29,719 nucleotides of DNA from JBOCEF01 sp047610385 (lineage in GTDB: Bacteria > Pseudomonadota > Alphaproteobacteria > Rhodobacterales > Rhodobacteraceae). Position 1 is the first letter of the stretch. Every line of letters starts with the position of its first letter. The notes under the pieces were generated by a model that saw only the letters and a program-made list of their open reading frames with translations, ran no database searches and was not told where the DNA came from. Made by a program: the position numbers and the translations under genes. This document shows positions 1-11,000 of this stretch, in pieces. The stretch covers positions 1 through 29,719 of the forward strand of contig JBLGAC010000050.1 of the NCBI GenBank assembly GCA_047610385.1, read 5' to 3'.

Positions 1-127
1 CGTACGACTTGAACTCGCCGAACTGCTTCGTGATCGCAGCGGTCAGCGTGGTCTTGCCGTGGTCCACGTGCCCGATCGTGCCGATGTTCACGTGCGGCTT
101 GTTGCGCTCGAACTTAGCCTTGGCCAT
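1..127 (-). CDS. tuf: Elongation factor Tu, N-terminal fragment (runs off the window)
   Basis: Only the first 42 codons are present. The translation begins MAKAKFERNKPHVNIGTIGH and continues with the GTPase P-loop GHVDHGKT (about residues 19-26), which is diagnostic of EF-Tu. EF-Tu carries aminoacyl-tRNA to the ribosomal A site as a GTP complex in the cytoplasm. The ATG is at 127. The gene lies 83 bases downstream of fusA on the same strand, the classical str-operon order rpsL-rpsG-fusA-tuf. The gap holds an imperfect hairpin, so tuf may be partly expressed or processed separately. The gene is cut by the window edge, so whether it is complete cannot be told. Identity is very secure. Confidence 0.97.
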   Translation of the reverse strand, partial: MAKAKFERNKPHVNIGTIGHVDHGKTTLTAAITKQFGEFKSY

Positions 128-152
128 TGTCGGTCTCCGTTTTCTTGTCCAG

Positions 153-188
153 GAACAAGGCGGCCCTCATGTGAGGGCCCGCCTGTTC
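153..188 (-). promoter_or_regulatory. Hairpin in the fusA-tuf gap
   Basis: The 17-base arms 153-169 and 172-188 are complementary except for three mismatched positions, with a 2-base loop; the inner seven pairs (gccctca/tgagggc) are perfect. On the transcribed minus strand no T-run follows the stem, so a simple Rho-independent terminator is not supported. An mRNA processing or stability element between fusA and tuf is a guess. Confidence 0.4.
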
Positions 189-210
189 TTCCGGTGTGTG
201 TCAGATGGGT

Positions 211-2352
<2,142 letters not shown>

Positions 2353-2374
2353 CGTCTGTGTTCCTTGCGGAGTC

Positions 2375-2845
2375 TTACCAGCGGTAATGGCTGAACGCTT
2401 TGTTAGCGTCGGCCATCTTATGGGTGTCTTCACGCTTCTTTACGGCGGTGCCGCGGCCGTTGACCGCATCGACCAGCTCGTTCGCGAGCCGCTCTTCCAT
2501 CGTATTTTCGTTGCGCGCGCGGGTGGCGTTGATCAGCCACCGGATCGCCAGCGCTTCGCGGCGCTCGGGACGAACTTCAACGGGGACCTGGTAGGTCGCA
2601 CCGCCAACGCGGCGGGAACGGACCTCCACGCTCGGCTTGATGTTGTCCAAAGCTTCGTGGAACACTTCGATGGGCGAGCGCTTGAGCTTGCCCTCGACGC
2701 GATCCATTGCGCCGTAGATGATCCGCTCAGCCGCGGACTTCTTGCCGTCGTACATGATGTTATTCATGAACTTGGTGAGGATCCGATCGCCAAACTTGGC
2801 ATCGGGCAGAACCTCACGCTTTACGGCCTGATGACGTCTCGACAT
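2375..2845 (-). CDS. rpsG: 30S ribosomal protein S7
   Basis: The 156-residue product starts MSRRHQAVKREVLPDAKFGD and contains KFMNNIMYDGKKSAAERIIY and the basic stretch RSRRVGGATYQVPVEVR, the standard S7 signatures. S7 nucleates assembly of the 3' domain of 16S rRNA and lies at the decoding/exit region of the small subunit. Length equals the usual bacterial S7. GAGGT lies 7 bases upstream of the ATG, immediately after the rpsL stop codon, so translation of rpsL and rpsG is likely coupled (12-base gap). In E. coli S7 represses the str operon by binding the rpsL-rpsG intercistronic RNA; here that gap is only 12 bases, so the E. coli site cannot be present in the same form. Confidence 0.98.
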   Translation of the reverse strand: MSRRHQAVKREVLPDAKFGDRILTKFMNNIMYDGKKSAAERIIYGAMDRVEGKLKRSPIEVFHEALDNIKPSVEVRSRRVGGATYQVPVEVRPERREALAIRWLINATRARNENTMEERLANELVDAVNGRGTAVKKREDTHKMADANKAFSHYRW

Positions 2846-2857
2846 CGGGTCTACCTC

Positions 2858-3229
2858 TTACTTCGGCCGCTTGGTGCCGTATTTCGAACGGCGCTGCCTG
2901 CGATCCTTCACGCCCTGCGTGTCGAGCACGCCGCGGAGGATGTGGTAGCGAACGCCGGGAAGATCCTTGACGCGACCACCACGGATCAGGACCACAGAGT
3001 GCTCCTGAAGGTTGTGACCCTCACCAGGGATATAAGAAATCACCTCAAAGCCGTTGGTCAGCCGAACCTTGGCCACCTTGCGAAGCGCGGAGTTCGGCTT
3101 CTTCGGCGTTGTGGTGTAAACACGGGTGCAGACACCACGCTTCTGCGGGCAAGCCTGCAGATGCATGGATTTCTGGCGCTTCACTTTGGGCTGCCGGGGC
3201 TTCCGGATCAGCTGCTGGATCGTCGGCAT
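2858..3229 (-). CDS. rpsL: 30S ribosomal protein S12
   Basis: The 123-residue protein is S12, a decoding-centre component that controls translational accuracy. Diagnostic stretches are MPTIQQLIRKPRQ, TTPKKPNSALRKVAKVRLTN and GGRVKDLPGVRYHILRG. The two lysines whose substitution gives streptomycin resistance in other bacteria (K43 in PKKPNS and K88 in RVKDLPG) are both the wild-type residue. An AGAGGG motif sits about 10 bases before the ATG at 3229. It is the first gene after a 546-base gap downstream of rpoC, so it probably has its own promoter as head of the str part of the cluster (rpsL-rpsG-fusA-tuf). Confidence 0.98.
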   Translation of the reverse strand: MPTIQQLIRKPRQPKVKRQKSMHLQACPQKRGVCTRVYTTTPKKPNSALRKVAKVRLTNGFEVISYIPGEGHNLQEHSVVLIRGGRVKDLPGVRYHILRGVLDTQGVKDRRQRRSKYGTKRPK

Positions 3230-3375
3230 CGGGCGGACACCCTCTCAACACATTCCCAGTCGCCGCGCTGCCTGAAAGGCGCGCAACACGATAAACCACA
3301 CAGGAGGGGGCGTTACCCGATCCCGGCGGAGTTTTGCAGAGGATCAGGACCGTGGTCAGGATCTTGCGTTCGCAT

Positions 3376-3381
3376 ATTATA
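3376..3381 (-). promoter_or_regulatory. Candidate -10 box of an rpsL (str operon) promoter
   Basis: The minus strand reads TATAAT, a perfect sigma70 -10 hexamer, in an otherwise GC-rich gap 147 bases upstream of the rpsL ATG. At 17 bp spacing the -35 position reads CGGCCT, which does not match TTGACA, and there is no TG extension. The call therefore rests on the -10 box and on the position alone. Confidence 0.35.
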
Positions 3382-3679
3382 GGCTTGGTTGCCGGTTAAG
3401 GCCGCTGCGAACAACGAGTCGCTGTGCAGCAAGTCCGCGGAACCTACGGGGGGGGCGGGGAGGTGTCAACTGTCGCTTCACCCTTCGCGCCACTGGCCCC
3501 TAAATGCAGCGGCAGGGACGCGAACTGTTGTCTTCGCCGCAGGCCCAAGCAAACCTTAACGCCTTGAAATTAAGCGATACGCCTTCGATTCCGACAGATG
3601 CCTCTTGGCACGCACGCATTGATGCACGCGTCACCAGCATCGCCAACCAATCACCGATTAGGCGCGCGCAACCGACTCG

Positions 3680-3759
3680 GGCCCCCATCGCACCAGCCCC
3701 GAACGGCACAGGGCCCGACCGTCCCCGGTCGGGCCCTGCCCTGCCCCGCGATGGGGGCC
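3680..3759 (-). terminator. Nested double hairpin just downstream of rpoC
   Basis: An outer perfect 11-bp stem pairs ggcccccatcg (3680-3690) with cgatgggggcc (3749-3759). Inside it a second perfect 12-bp stem pairs 3709-3720 with 3727-3738 around a 6-base loop; its inner strand reads agggcccgacc. The structure begins 16 bases after the rpoC stop codon. It is the strongest hairpin in the window and is placed like the end of the rpoBC transcript. There is no U-tract on the minus strand, so intrinsic termination is unproven and an RNA-processing or 3'-end stabilising element is equally possible. Confidence 0.5.
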
Positions 3760-3775
3760 ATGCCTGTGTGGCGTG

Positions 3776-6700
3776 TCAGTCGTCGATGGCGTCGACGCCG
3801 ATGGCAACCGGGGCCAGCGCCGCGGCCGCCTTGGCGGCCGCTTCAGCTTCAGCCTGACGCTGGGCCAATATGCGCCCGTCACGTTCTGCTGCGATCCGCT
3901 TCATGTCCGAGGTCGCGCCGCCCGTGCCCGCCGGGATAAGACGCCCAACGATCACGTTCTCCTTCAGGCCGACAAGCTTGTCGCGCTTGCCCTGCGTCGC
4001 CGCCTCAGTCAGCACCCGCGTCGTTTCCTGGAACGATGCTGCGGAGATGAACGAGCGGGTCTGCAGCGACGCCTTGGTGATGCCCAGCAGCACCGGCTCT
4101 CCGGTGGCGATGCGCAGCTCCTTGGCGCCCTTTTTGGCACGGTCCTTCAACTTGGCGTTCGCCTCGTCAAACTCCGTCCGGTCGACCTGTTCGCCCTTCA
4201 GCAGCGTGGTGTCGCCTCCGTCGAGCACTTCGACCTTCTGAAGCATCTGGCGGACGATCACTTCGATGTGTTTGTCGTTGATCTTCACGCCCTGCAGTCG
4301 GTAGACGTCCTGAACCTCAGTCACGAGATACTCGGCCAGTGCCTCAACCCCGAGGATACGCAGGATATCATGCGGCGCCGGGTTGCCATCGAGTAGATAT
4401 TCGCCGCGGGCAATGAAGTCACCTTCCTGCACCGCGATGTGTTTGCCCTTGGGCACCAGGTATTCGACGGGCTCTTTGCTGTCGTCCTGCGGCTCAATGG
4501 TGATGCGGCGCTTGTTCTTGTAATCGCGTCCAAACCGCACGATGCCATCGACTTCGGCGATGATCGCATGATCCTTGGGACGGCGCGCTTCGAACAATTC
4601 CGCCACGCGCGGCAGGCCGCCCGTGATGTCCTTGGTCTTGGCACCTTCGCGCGGGATACGGGCCAGCACGTCCCCAACCCGGATGTCCGCACCGTCCTCA
4701 ACCGACAGAATGGCGTCCACCGACATTGGATAATGCGCGGGGTTGCCGTTTGCCAGCCGCACCGGCTCTCCGGTGTCGGGGTCCATCAGGATAACCTCAG
4801 GCTTGAGGTCATTGCCCTTCGGTGCCGAACGCCAATCGATCACGATCCGCTGCGCGATGCCCGTCGCCTCATCCGTGTCTTCCTTGACGGAGAACCCGAG
4901 GTTGAGATCGACGTATTTCACGCGGCCAGCTTTTTCCGCAATGATCGGCAGCGTGTAGGGATCCCACTCCGCCAGCTTCTGGCCGCGTTCGACCTGATCA
5001 CCTTCTTTGATCAACAGACGCGAGCCATAGATCAGCTTGTGCGTTGCCCGCTCCACCGGCTCCGCGCCGCGCTTGTCCATGATGGCGAGCACCACGTTGC
5101 GGCCCATCACGATGACGTCGCCATCGGCGGTCTCGATCAGGTTGCGGTTGCGGATTTCCAGCTCACCTTCCTGCGATGCCTCAACGAACGAATTGTCCGT
5201 CACGTTGGCGGCGCCGCCGATGTGGAAGGTACGCATGGTCAGCTGCGTGCCGGGTTCCCCGATCGACTGCGCGGCGATGATGCCGACAGCTTCGCCCGGG
5301 TTCACGGTGGTGCCGCGGGCAAGATCGCGCCCGTAGCATTTCGCGCACACACCGTCTTCCAGCTCACAGGTCAGCGGCGAGCGGATGTAGATCGACGGCA
5401 CTTCGGCCGCGTCGATCAGATCGGTGTGCTGTTCTTCGACCATCACGCCCGCGGGCACAATCACTTCGCCGGTGACCGGGTGGCAGATGTCGCCATGCGG
5501 ATAACGGCCAAGCGAACGTTCGCCGAGCGACGCAATCACAACACCGCCATCGATCACCGGCGCAATGGTGATGCCGATGTTGGTACCGCAATCGACGGCG
5601 CGCACGATGCAATCCTGCGCAACGTCCACCAGACGACGCGTCAGGTAGCCCGAGTTTGCCGTCTTCAACGCCGTGTCCGCGAGGCCCTTACGCGCACCAT
5701 GGGTGGAGTTGAAGTATTCAAGAACGGTCAGACCTTCCTTAAAGTTCGACACGATCGGCGTCTCGATGATCTCACCCGATGGCTTGGCCATCAGGCCGCG
5801 CATGGCGGCCAGCTGGCGCATCTGGGTGGGAGATCCACGGGCCCCGGAATGGGACATCATGTAGACCGAGTTCAGTTCCTGCTCGACCCCGTCCACGACC
5901 TGCACGGCCGAAATACGGTTCATCATCTCAGCAGCGACGCGATCGGTGCACTTGGCCCAGGCGTCGACGACTTTGTTGTACTTTTCGCCCTGAGTGATCA
6001 AGCCGTCGAGATACTGCTGTTCGAATTCCTTCACCAAGTCGCGGGTCTCGTTGACCATCGCCCATTTGGTATCGGGGATCAGCATGTCGTCCTTGCCGAA
6101 GGAGATACCGGCTTTGCACGCTTCCTGGAAGCCAAGCGACATGATCCGGTCACAGAAGATGACCGATTCCTTCTGACCGCAGTGGCGGTAGACAAGATCG
6201 ATGACCTCGGAGACTTCTTTCTTACGCAGAAGGCGGTTCACCAGCTCATACGGCGTGCGGGTGTTCATGGGCAGCAGCGCGCCCAGCTTCATGCGGCCCG
6301 GTGTGGTCGCATAGCGGCGCTGAACCATCACGCCGTTTTCGTCCATCTCCTCAACGCGGGCGTTGATTTTGGAGTGCAGATGCACCGCGCCGATGTGCAG
6401 CGCATGCTCAAGCTCATCACGCGAGGCAAAGGTCATGCCTTCGCCCGGCAGGCCGGCGCGCTCAGTGCTGAGGTAATAGATCCCCAGAACCATGTCCTGC
6501 GACGGCACGATGATCGGCTTGCCGTTTGCGGGGGACAGCACGTTGTTGGTCGACATCATCAGCACGCGCGCTTCAAGCTGGGCTTCCAGCGAGAGCGGAA
6601 CGTGAACGGCCATCTGATCGCCGTCGAAATCGGCGTTGAAGGCTGAACAAACCAACGGATGCAGCTGGATCGCCTTGCCCTCGATCAGCACAGGTTCGAA

Positions 6701-8014
6701 CGCCTGGATGCCAAGACGGTGAAGCGTGGGCGCGCGGTTCAACAGAACCGGGTGCTCGCGGATCACTTCATCGAGGATGTCCCAGACCTCCGGACGCTCT
6801 TTCTCAACAAGCTTTTTGGCCTGTTTGACGGTGCTGGACAGGCCCTTCGCGTCGAGACGCGAGTAGATGAAGGGCTTGAACAGCTCCAACGCCATTTTCT
6901 TTGGCAAGCCGCACTGATGCAGCTTCAGCTCCGGCCCGGTCACAATCACGGAGCGGCCAGAGAAATCGACGCGCTTGCCCAAAAGGTTCTGGCGGAAGCG
7001 GCCCTGTTTGCCCTTGAGCATGTCCGACAGCGATTTCAGCGGGCGCTTGTTGGCACCCGTGATCACGCGGCCACGACGGCCGTTGTCGAACAGCGCATCT
7101 ACCGATTCCTGCAACATCCGCTTTTCGTTGCGAATGATGATGTCCGGCGCGCGCAGCTCAATCAACCGCTTGAGGCGGTTGTTGCGGTTGATCACCCGGC
7201 GATACAGATCGTTGAGATCGGACGTCGCGAAGCGGCCACCATCCAGCGGCACCAGCGGGCGCAGCTCAGGCGGGATCACTGGAACGACGGTCAGGACCAT
7301 CCATTCCGGGCGGTTGCCGGATTCCTGGAAGCTTTCAACCAGCTTGAGCCGCTTGATGATCTTCTTGGGCTTCAGCTCACCGGTCGCTTCGGAGAGATCT
7401 TCGCGCAGCTGGTCGGCCTCAGCGTCGAGGTCGATGGCGGCGAGCATCTCACGGATTGCCTCAGCGCCGATGCCGGCACGGAACGCGTCCTCACCATATT
7501 CGTCCTGGCGGTCGAGGAATTCTTCTTCGGTCAGCAGCTGGCCATGCTTGAGGTCGGTGAGGCCCGGCTCAATAACCACATACTGTTCGAAGTACAAAAT
7601 CCGCTCAAGATCGCGCAGCGTCATGTCAAGCATGAGGCCGATGCGGCTCGGCAGTGATTTCAGGAACCAGATATGCGCAACGGGCGCGGCGAGCTCAATA
7701 TGGCCCATCCGCTCACGGCGCACCTTCTGGAGCGTGACTTCGACGCCACACTTTTCGCAGGTGACGCCGCGGTATTTCATACGCTTGTATTTGCCGCACA
7801 GGCATTCGTAGTCCTTGATCGGACCAAAAATGCGCGCGCAGAACAGACCGTCGCGCTCAGGCTTGAACGTGCGGTAGTTGATGGTCTCAGGCTTTTTGAT
7901 CTCGCCGTAGGACCAGCTCAGAATACGCTCCGGGCTGGCCAGCGTGATCCGGATCTCATTGAAAGTCTTCGGCGCCGCGATCGGGTTGAAGACGTTGCTC
8001 ACATCATGGTTCAT
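3776..8014 (-). CDS. rpoC: DNA-directed RNA polymerase subunit beta'
   Basis: The 1412-residue protein is the largest core RNA polymerase subunit. The N-terminal zinc site has the cysteines C71, C73, C86 and C89 within CLCGKYKRM and CEKCG. The invariant Mg-binding motif NADFDGDQ is at residues 460-467. The second zinc site (CELEDGVCAKCYG) and the trigger-loop stretch QSIGEPGTQLTMRTFHIGG are present downstream. Length fits alphaproteobacterial beta'. A TTG codon sits directly before the ATG at 8014; ATG is preferred because GGAG lies 7 bases before it. The gene follows rpoB after an 85-base gap that holds a hairpin. The C-terminus is Ala-rich and ends with an acidic DAIDD tail. Confidence 0.98.
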   Translation of the reverse strand: MNHDVSNVFNPIAAPKTFNEIRITLASPERILSWSYGEIKKPETINYRTFKPERDGLFCARIFGPIKDYECLCGKYKRMKYRGVTCEKCGVEVTLQKVRRERMGHIELAAPVAHIWFLKSLPSRIGLMLDMTLRDLERILYFEQYVVIEPGLTDLKHGQLLTEEEFLDRQDEYGEDAFRAGIGAEAIREMLAAIDLDAEADQLREDLSEATGELKPKKIIKRLKLVESFQESGNRPEWMVLTVVPVIPPELRPLVPLDGGRFATSDLNDLYRRVINRNNRLKRLIELRAPDIIIRNEKRMLQESVDALFDNGRRGRVITGANKRPLKSLSDMLKGKQGRFRQNLLGKRVDFSGRSVIVTGPELKLHQCGLPKKMALELFKPFIYSRLDAKGLSSTVKQAKKLVEKERPEVWDILDEVIREHPVLLNRAPTLHRLGIQAFEPVLIEGKAIQLHPLVCSAFNADFDGDQMAVHVPLSLEAQLEARVLMMSTNNVLSPANGKPIIVPSQDMVLGIYYLSTERAGLPGEGMTFASRDELEHALHIGAVHLHSKINARVEEMDENGVMVQRRYATTPGRMKLGALLPMNTRTPYELVNRLLRKKEVSEVIDLVYRHCGQKESVIFCDRIMSLGFQEACKAGISFGKDDMLIPDTKWAMVNETRDLVKEFEQQYLDGLITQGEKYNKVVDAWAKCTDRVAAEMMNRISAVQVVDGVEQELNSVYMMSHSGARGSPTQMRQLAAMRGLMAKPSGEIIETPIVSNFKEGLTVLEYFNSTHGARKGLADTALKTANSGYLTRRLVDVAQDCIVRAVDCGTNIGITIAPVIDGGVVIASLGERSLGRYPHGDICHPVTGEVIVPAGVMVEEQHTDLIDAAEVPSIYIRSPLTCELEDGVCAKCYGRDLARGTTVNPGEAVGIIAAQSIGEPGTQLTMRTFHIGGAANVTDNSFVEASQEGELEIRNRNLIETADGDVIVMGRNVVLAIMDKRGAEPVERATHKLIYGSRLLIKEGDQVERGQKLAEWDPYTLPIIAEKAGRVKYVDLNLGFSVKEDTDEATGIAQRIVIDWRSAPKGNDLKPEVILMDPDTGEPVRLANGNPAHYPMSVDAILSVEDGADIRVGDVLARIPREGAKTKDITGGLPRVAELFEARRPKDHAIIAEVDGIVRFGRDYKNKRRITIEPQDDSKEPVEYLVPKGKHIAVQEGDFIARGEYLLDGNPAPHDILRILGVEALAEYLVTEVQDVYRLQGVKINDKHIEVIVRQMLQKVEVLDGGDTTLLKGEQVDRTEFDEANAKLKDRAKKGAKELRIATGEPVLLGITKASLQTRSFISAASFQETTRVLTEAATQGKRDKLVGLKENVIVGRLIPAGTGGATSDMKRIAAERDGRILAQRQAEAEAAAKAAAALAPVAIGVDAIDD

Positions 8015-8055
8015 CAAGGTGCTCCGTCAAAGCCCCCAAAAATATTCCGCCCCTG

Positions 8056-8086
8056 GCGCGCGCCCTCGGGGGATCGGGGCGCGCGC
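8056..8086 (-). promoter_or_regulatory. Perfect 10-bp hairpin between rpoB and rpoC
   Basis: The arms gcgcgcgccc (8056-8065) and gggcgcgcgc (8077-8086) are perfectly complementary around an 11-base loop. In the minus-strand transcript the stem is followed, about a dozen bases later, by TTTTT and then by the rpoC ribosome site. The U-run is too far from the stem for a textbook terminator, but a weak attenuator or RNase III-type processing site that tunes beta versus beta' synthesis is plausible. Confidence 0.4.
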
Positions 8087-8099
8087 GGACGAGGGGCGG

Positions 8100-11000
8100 T
8101 CAGTCCTCGTCGTCAGAGGTGTCGAGCAGCTCCATGTTCAGGCCCAGCGAGCGGATCTCCTTGACGAGAACGTTGAACGATTCCGGAATACCGGCCTCGA
8201 AATTGTCCTCGCCCTTGACGATCGACTCATAGACCTTGGTGCGTCCAGCCACGTCATCCGACTTCACCGTCAGCATTTCCTGCAAGGTGTAGGCGGCGCC
8301 GTAAGCTTCGAGCGCCCAGACCTCCATCTCGCCGAAGCGCTGGCCGCCAAACTGCGCCTTGCCGCCCAAGGGCTGCTGGGTGACCAGCGAGTACGGGCCC
8401 GTGGAACGTGCGTGGATCTTGTCATCCACCAAGTGATGCAGCTTCAGCAGGTACTTGACGCCCACTGTGACCTGACGCGCGAACTGTTCGCCCGTGCGTC
8501 CGTCATAGACCGTCGACTGGCCAGAGACGTTGAAGCCCGCGCGGATCAGCGCATCGTTCACGTCGGCTTCTTTGGCGCCATCGAAAACCGGGGTCGCGAT
8601 CGGCACGCCTTCCTGCACGTTCTCCGCCGCCTCGATCAGCTCCGCATCGGTCATGTCCGCGGTGGCGCTTTCGTAGACTGCAGGCGTGTAGGCCAGACGC
8701 ATCGCATCCTTCACCGGGGTCAGATCGCCTTCGCGGCGATAGACCTTCAGCGCAGCGGCGATGCCTTGGCCCAGACCGCGCGCGGCCCAGCCCATGTGCG
8801 TCTCAAGGATCTGCCCGACGTTCATGCGCGACGGCACACCCAGCGGGTTCAACACCAGATCGACGGGGGTGCCGTCGGCTAGGAAGGGCATGTCTTCCTC
8901 AGGCACCACGCGGGACACAACGCCCTTGTTGCCGTGACGTCCGGCCATTTTGTCGCCCGGCTGCAGCTTGCGCTTCACCGCCACGAACACCTTGACCATC
9001 TTCATCACGCCCGGGGGCAAATCGTCGCCACGGCGAACCTTTTCGACCTTGTCCGTGAAGCGCGCGTTCAGCACCGATTTCTGGGCGTCGAACTGCTTGT
9101 TCAGCTCCTCAACGATCGAGGCGTCGGCTTCGTCAGCCAAGGCAAGCTGCCACCACTGACCGCGCGACAGGGTGTCGAGCAGATCATCGGTGACTTCCAT
9201 GCCCGAACGGACGCCCTTGGGGCCCTTGACCACGATCTTGCCAAAGATCAGTTCCTTGAGGCGCTGGTAGATATTGCGCTCAAGGATGACCAATTCATCG
9301 TCGCGGTCACGGGACAGGCGGTCGACTTCTTCACGTTCAATCTGAAGCGCGCGTTCGTCTTTTTCAACGCCGTGGCGGTTGAAAACGCGGACCTCAACGA
9401 TGGTGCCGAAATCACCCGGGGGCATGCGCATCGACGTATCGCGCACGTCGGACGCCTTCTCACCGAAGATGGCGCGCAGAAGCTTTTCTTCCGGCGTCAT
9501 CGGGCTTTCGCCCTTCGGCGTGATTTTGCCGACCAGAATGTCGCCCGGACCCACATCGGCACCAATATAGACGATGCCAGCTTCATCCAGATTGCGCAGG
9601 GCTTCTTCGCCCACGTTCGGGATGTCGCGGGTGATTTCCTCCGGACCAAGCTTGGTGTCGCGGGCCATCACCTCATATTCCTCGATGTGGATCGAGGTGA
9701 AGATGTCTTCCTTGGCAACGCGTTCACTGATGAGGATACTATCCTCATAATTGTAGCCGTTCCACGGCATGAACGCGACGAGCACGTTCTTGCCGAGCGC
9801 CAGTTCGCCCAGATCAGTCGATGGACCGTCGGCAACAACGTCGCCGGCTTTGACATGATCGCCCACCTTCACCAGCGGACGCTGGTTGATGCAGGTGTTC
9901 TGGTTGGACCGCTGGAACTTGCGCAGACGATAGATGTCCACGCCGGGATCGCCCGGCTCCATTTCGTCGGTGACACGCACAACGATGCGCACAGCGTCGA
10001 CCTGATCGATGACGCCGCCACGACGGGCGGTGATCGCCGCGCCGCTGTCGCGTGCCACGATCATTTCAATGCCCGTGCCAACGAACGGCGCGTCGGCTTT
10101 CACCAGCGGCACAGCCTGACGCTGCATGTTCGACCCCATCAGCGCGCGGTTCGCGTCATCGTTCTCAAGGAACGGGATCAGCGATGCGGCGACGGAGACG
10201 AGCTGCTTGGGCGACACGTCGATCAAGGTGATGTTTTCACGCGGGGACAGCATAAAGTCGCCGGCCTTGCGGGTGGACACCAGCTCGTTCTTGAACGTGC
10301 CTTCGGGGGTCAGCGACGCGTTGGCCTGCGCAATAGTGTGGCGCATTTCTTCGGTTGCGGACATGTAGATGACTTCGTCTGTCACCTTGCCGTCGGTCAC
10401 TTTGCGATACGGCGTCTCGATGAAGCCATAGCGATTCACGCGGGCAAACGACGCCAACGAGTTGATCAGGCCGATGTTCGGGCCTTCCGGCGTCTCAATC
10501 GGGCACATGCGGCCGTAATGGGTCGGGTGCACGTCGCGCACCTCAAAGCCCGCACGTTCGCGTGTAAGACCGCCCGGGCCAAGCGCCGAGAGGCGACGCT
10601 TGTGCGTCACTTCGGACAGCGGGTTGGTTTGGTCCATGAACTGCGACAGCTGCGAAGAGCCGAAGAATTCACGCACCGCCGCCGCTGCCGGTTTGGCGTT
10701 GATCAGGTCCTGGGGCATGACATTGTCGATCTCAACCGACGACATCCGCTCCTTGATCGCGCGCTCCATGCGCAGCAGGCCGACGCGATACTGGTTTTCC
10801 ATCAGCTCGCCGACCGACCGCACGCGGCGGTTGCCGAGATGGTCGATGTCGTCCACGTCGCCGCGGCCATCACGCAGTTCGACCAGCGCTTTGATTACGG
10901 CGATGATGTCTTCGCGGCGCAGGGTGCGCTTGGACGGGTCAACATCCAGATCGAGACGCATGTTCATCTTCACGCGGCCAACGGCCGAGAGGTCATAACG

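Larger units (their letters stand above)
3230..3775 (-). other. Long gap between rpoC and rpsL, no gene seen
   Basis: This 546-base stretch separates the rpoBC part from the str part of the cluster. Open frames on both strands here have no recognisable protein and no convincing ribosome site, and I take them as chance. What can be supported is a perfect TATAAT at 3376-3381 on the minus strand, about 150 bases before rpsL, and a nested hairpin at 3680-3759 right after rpoC. A G-rich run (around 3449-3460) is also present. The likely role is a terminator/processing zone followed by the str promoter and leader. Confidence 0.5.

Noticed and set aside
3500..3709. Small open frames in the rpoC-rpsL gap on both strands
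   Set aside because: They are short, mutually overlapping, partly built from the hairpin repeats and have no ribosome sites or family likeness.
4439..6646. A 735-codon open frame on the plus strand, antisense to rpoC
   Set aside because: It lies wholly over a certain rpoC gene in GC-rich DNA, where biased codons keep antisense frames open. The protein is rich in His, Arg and Asp with no domain pattern.
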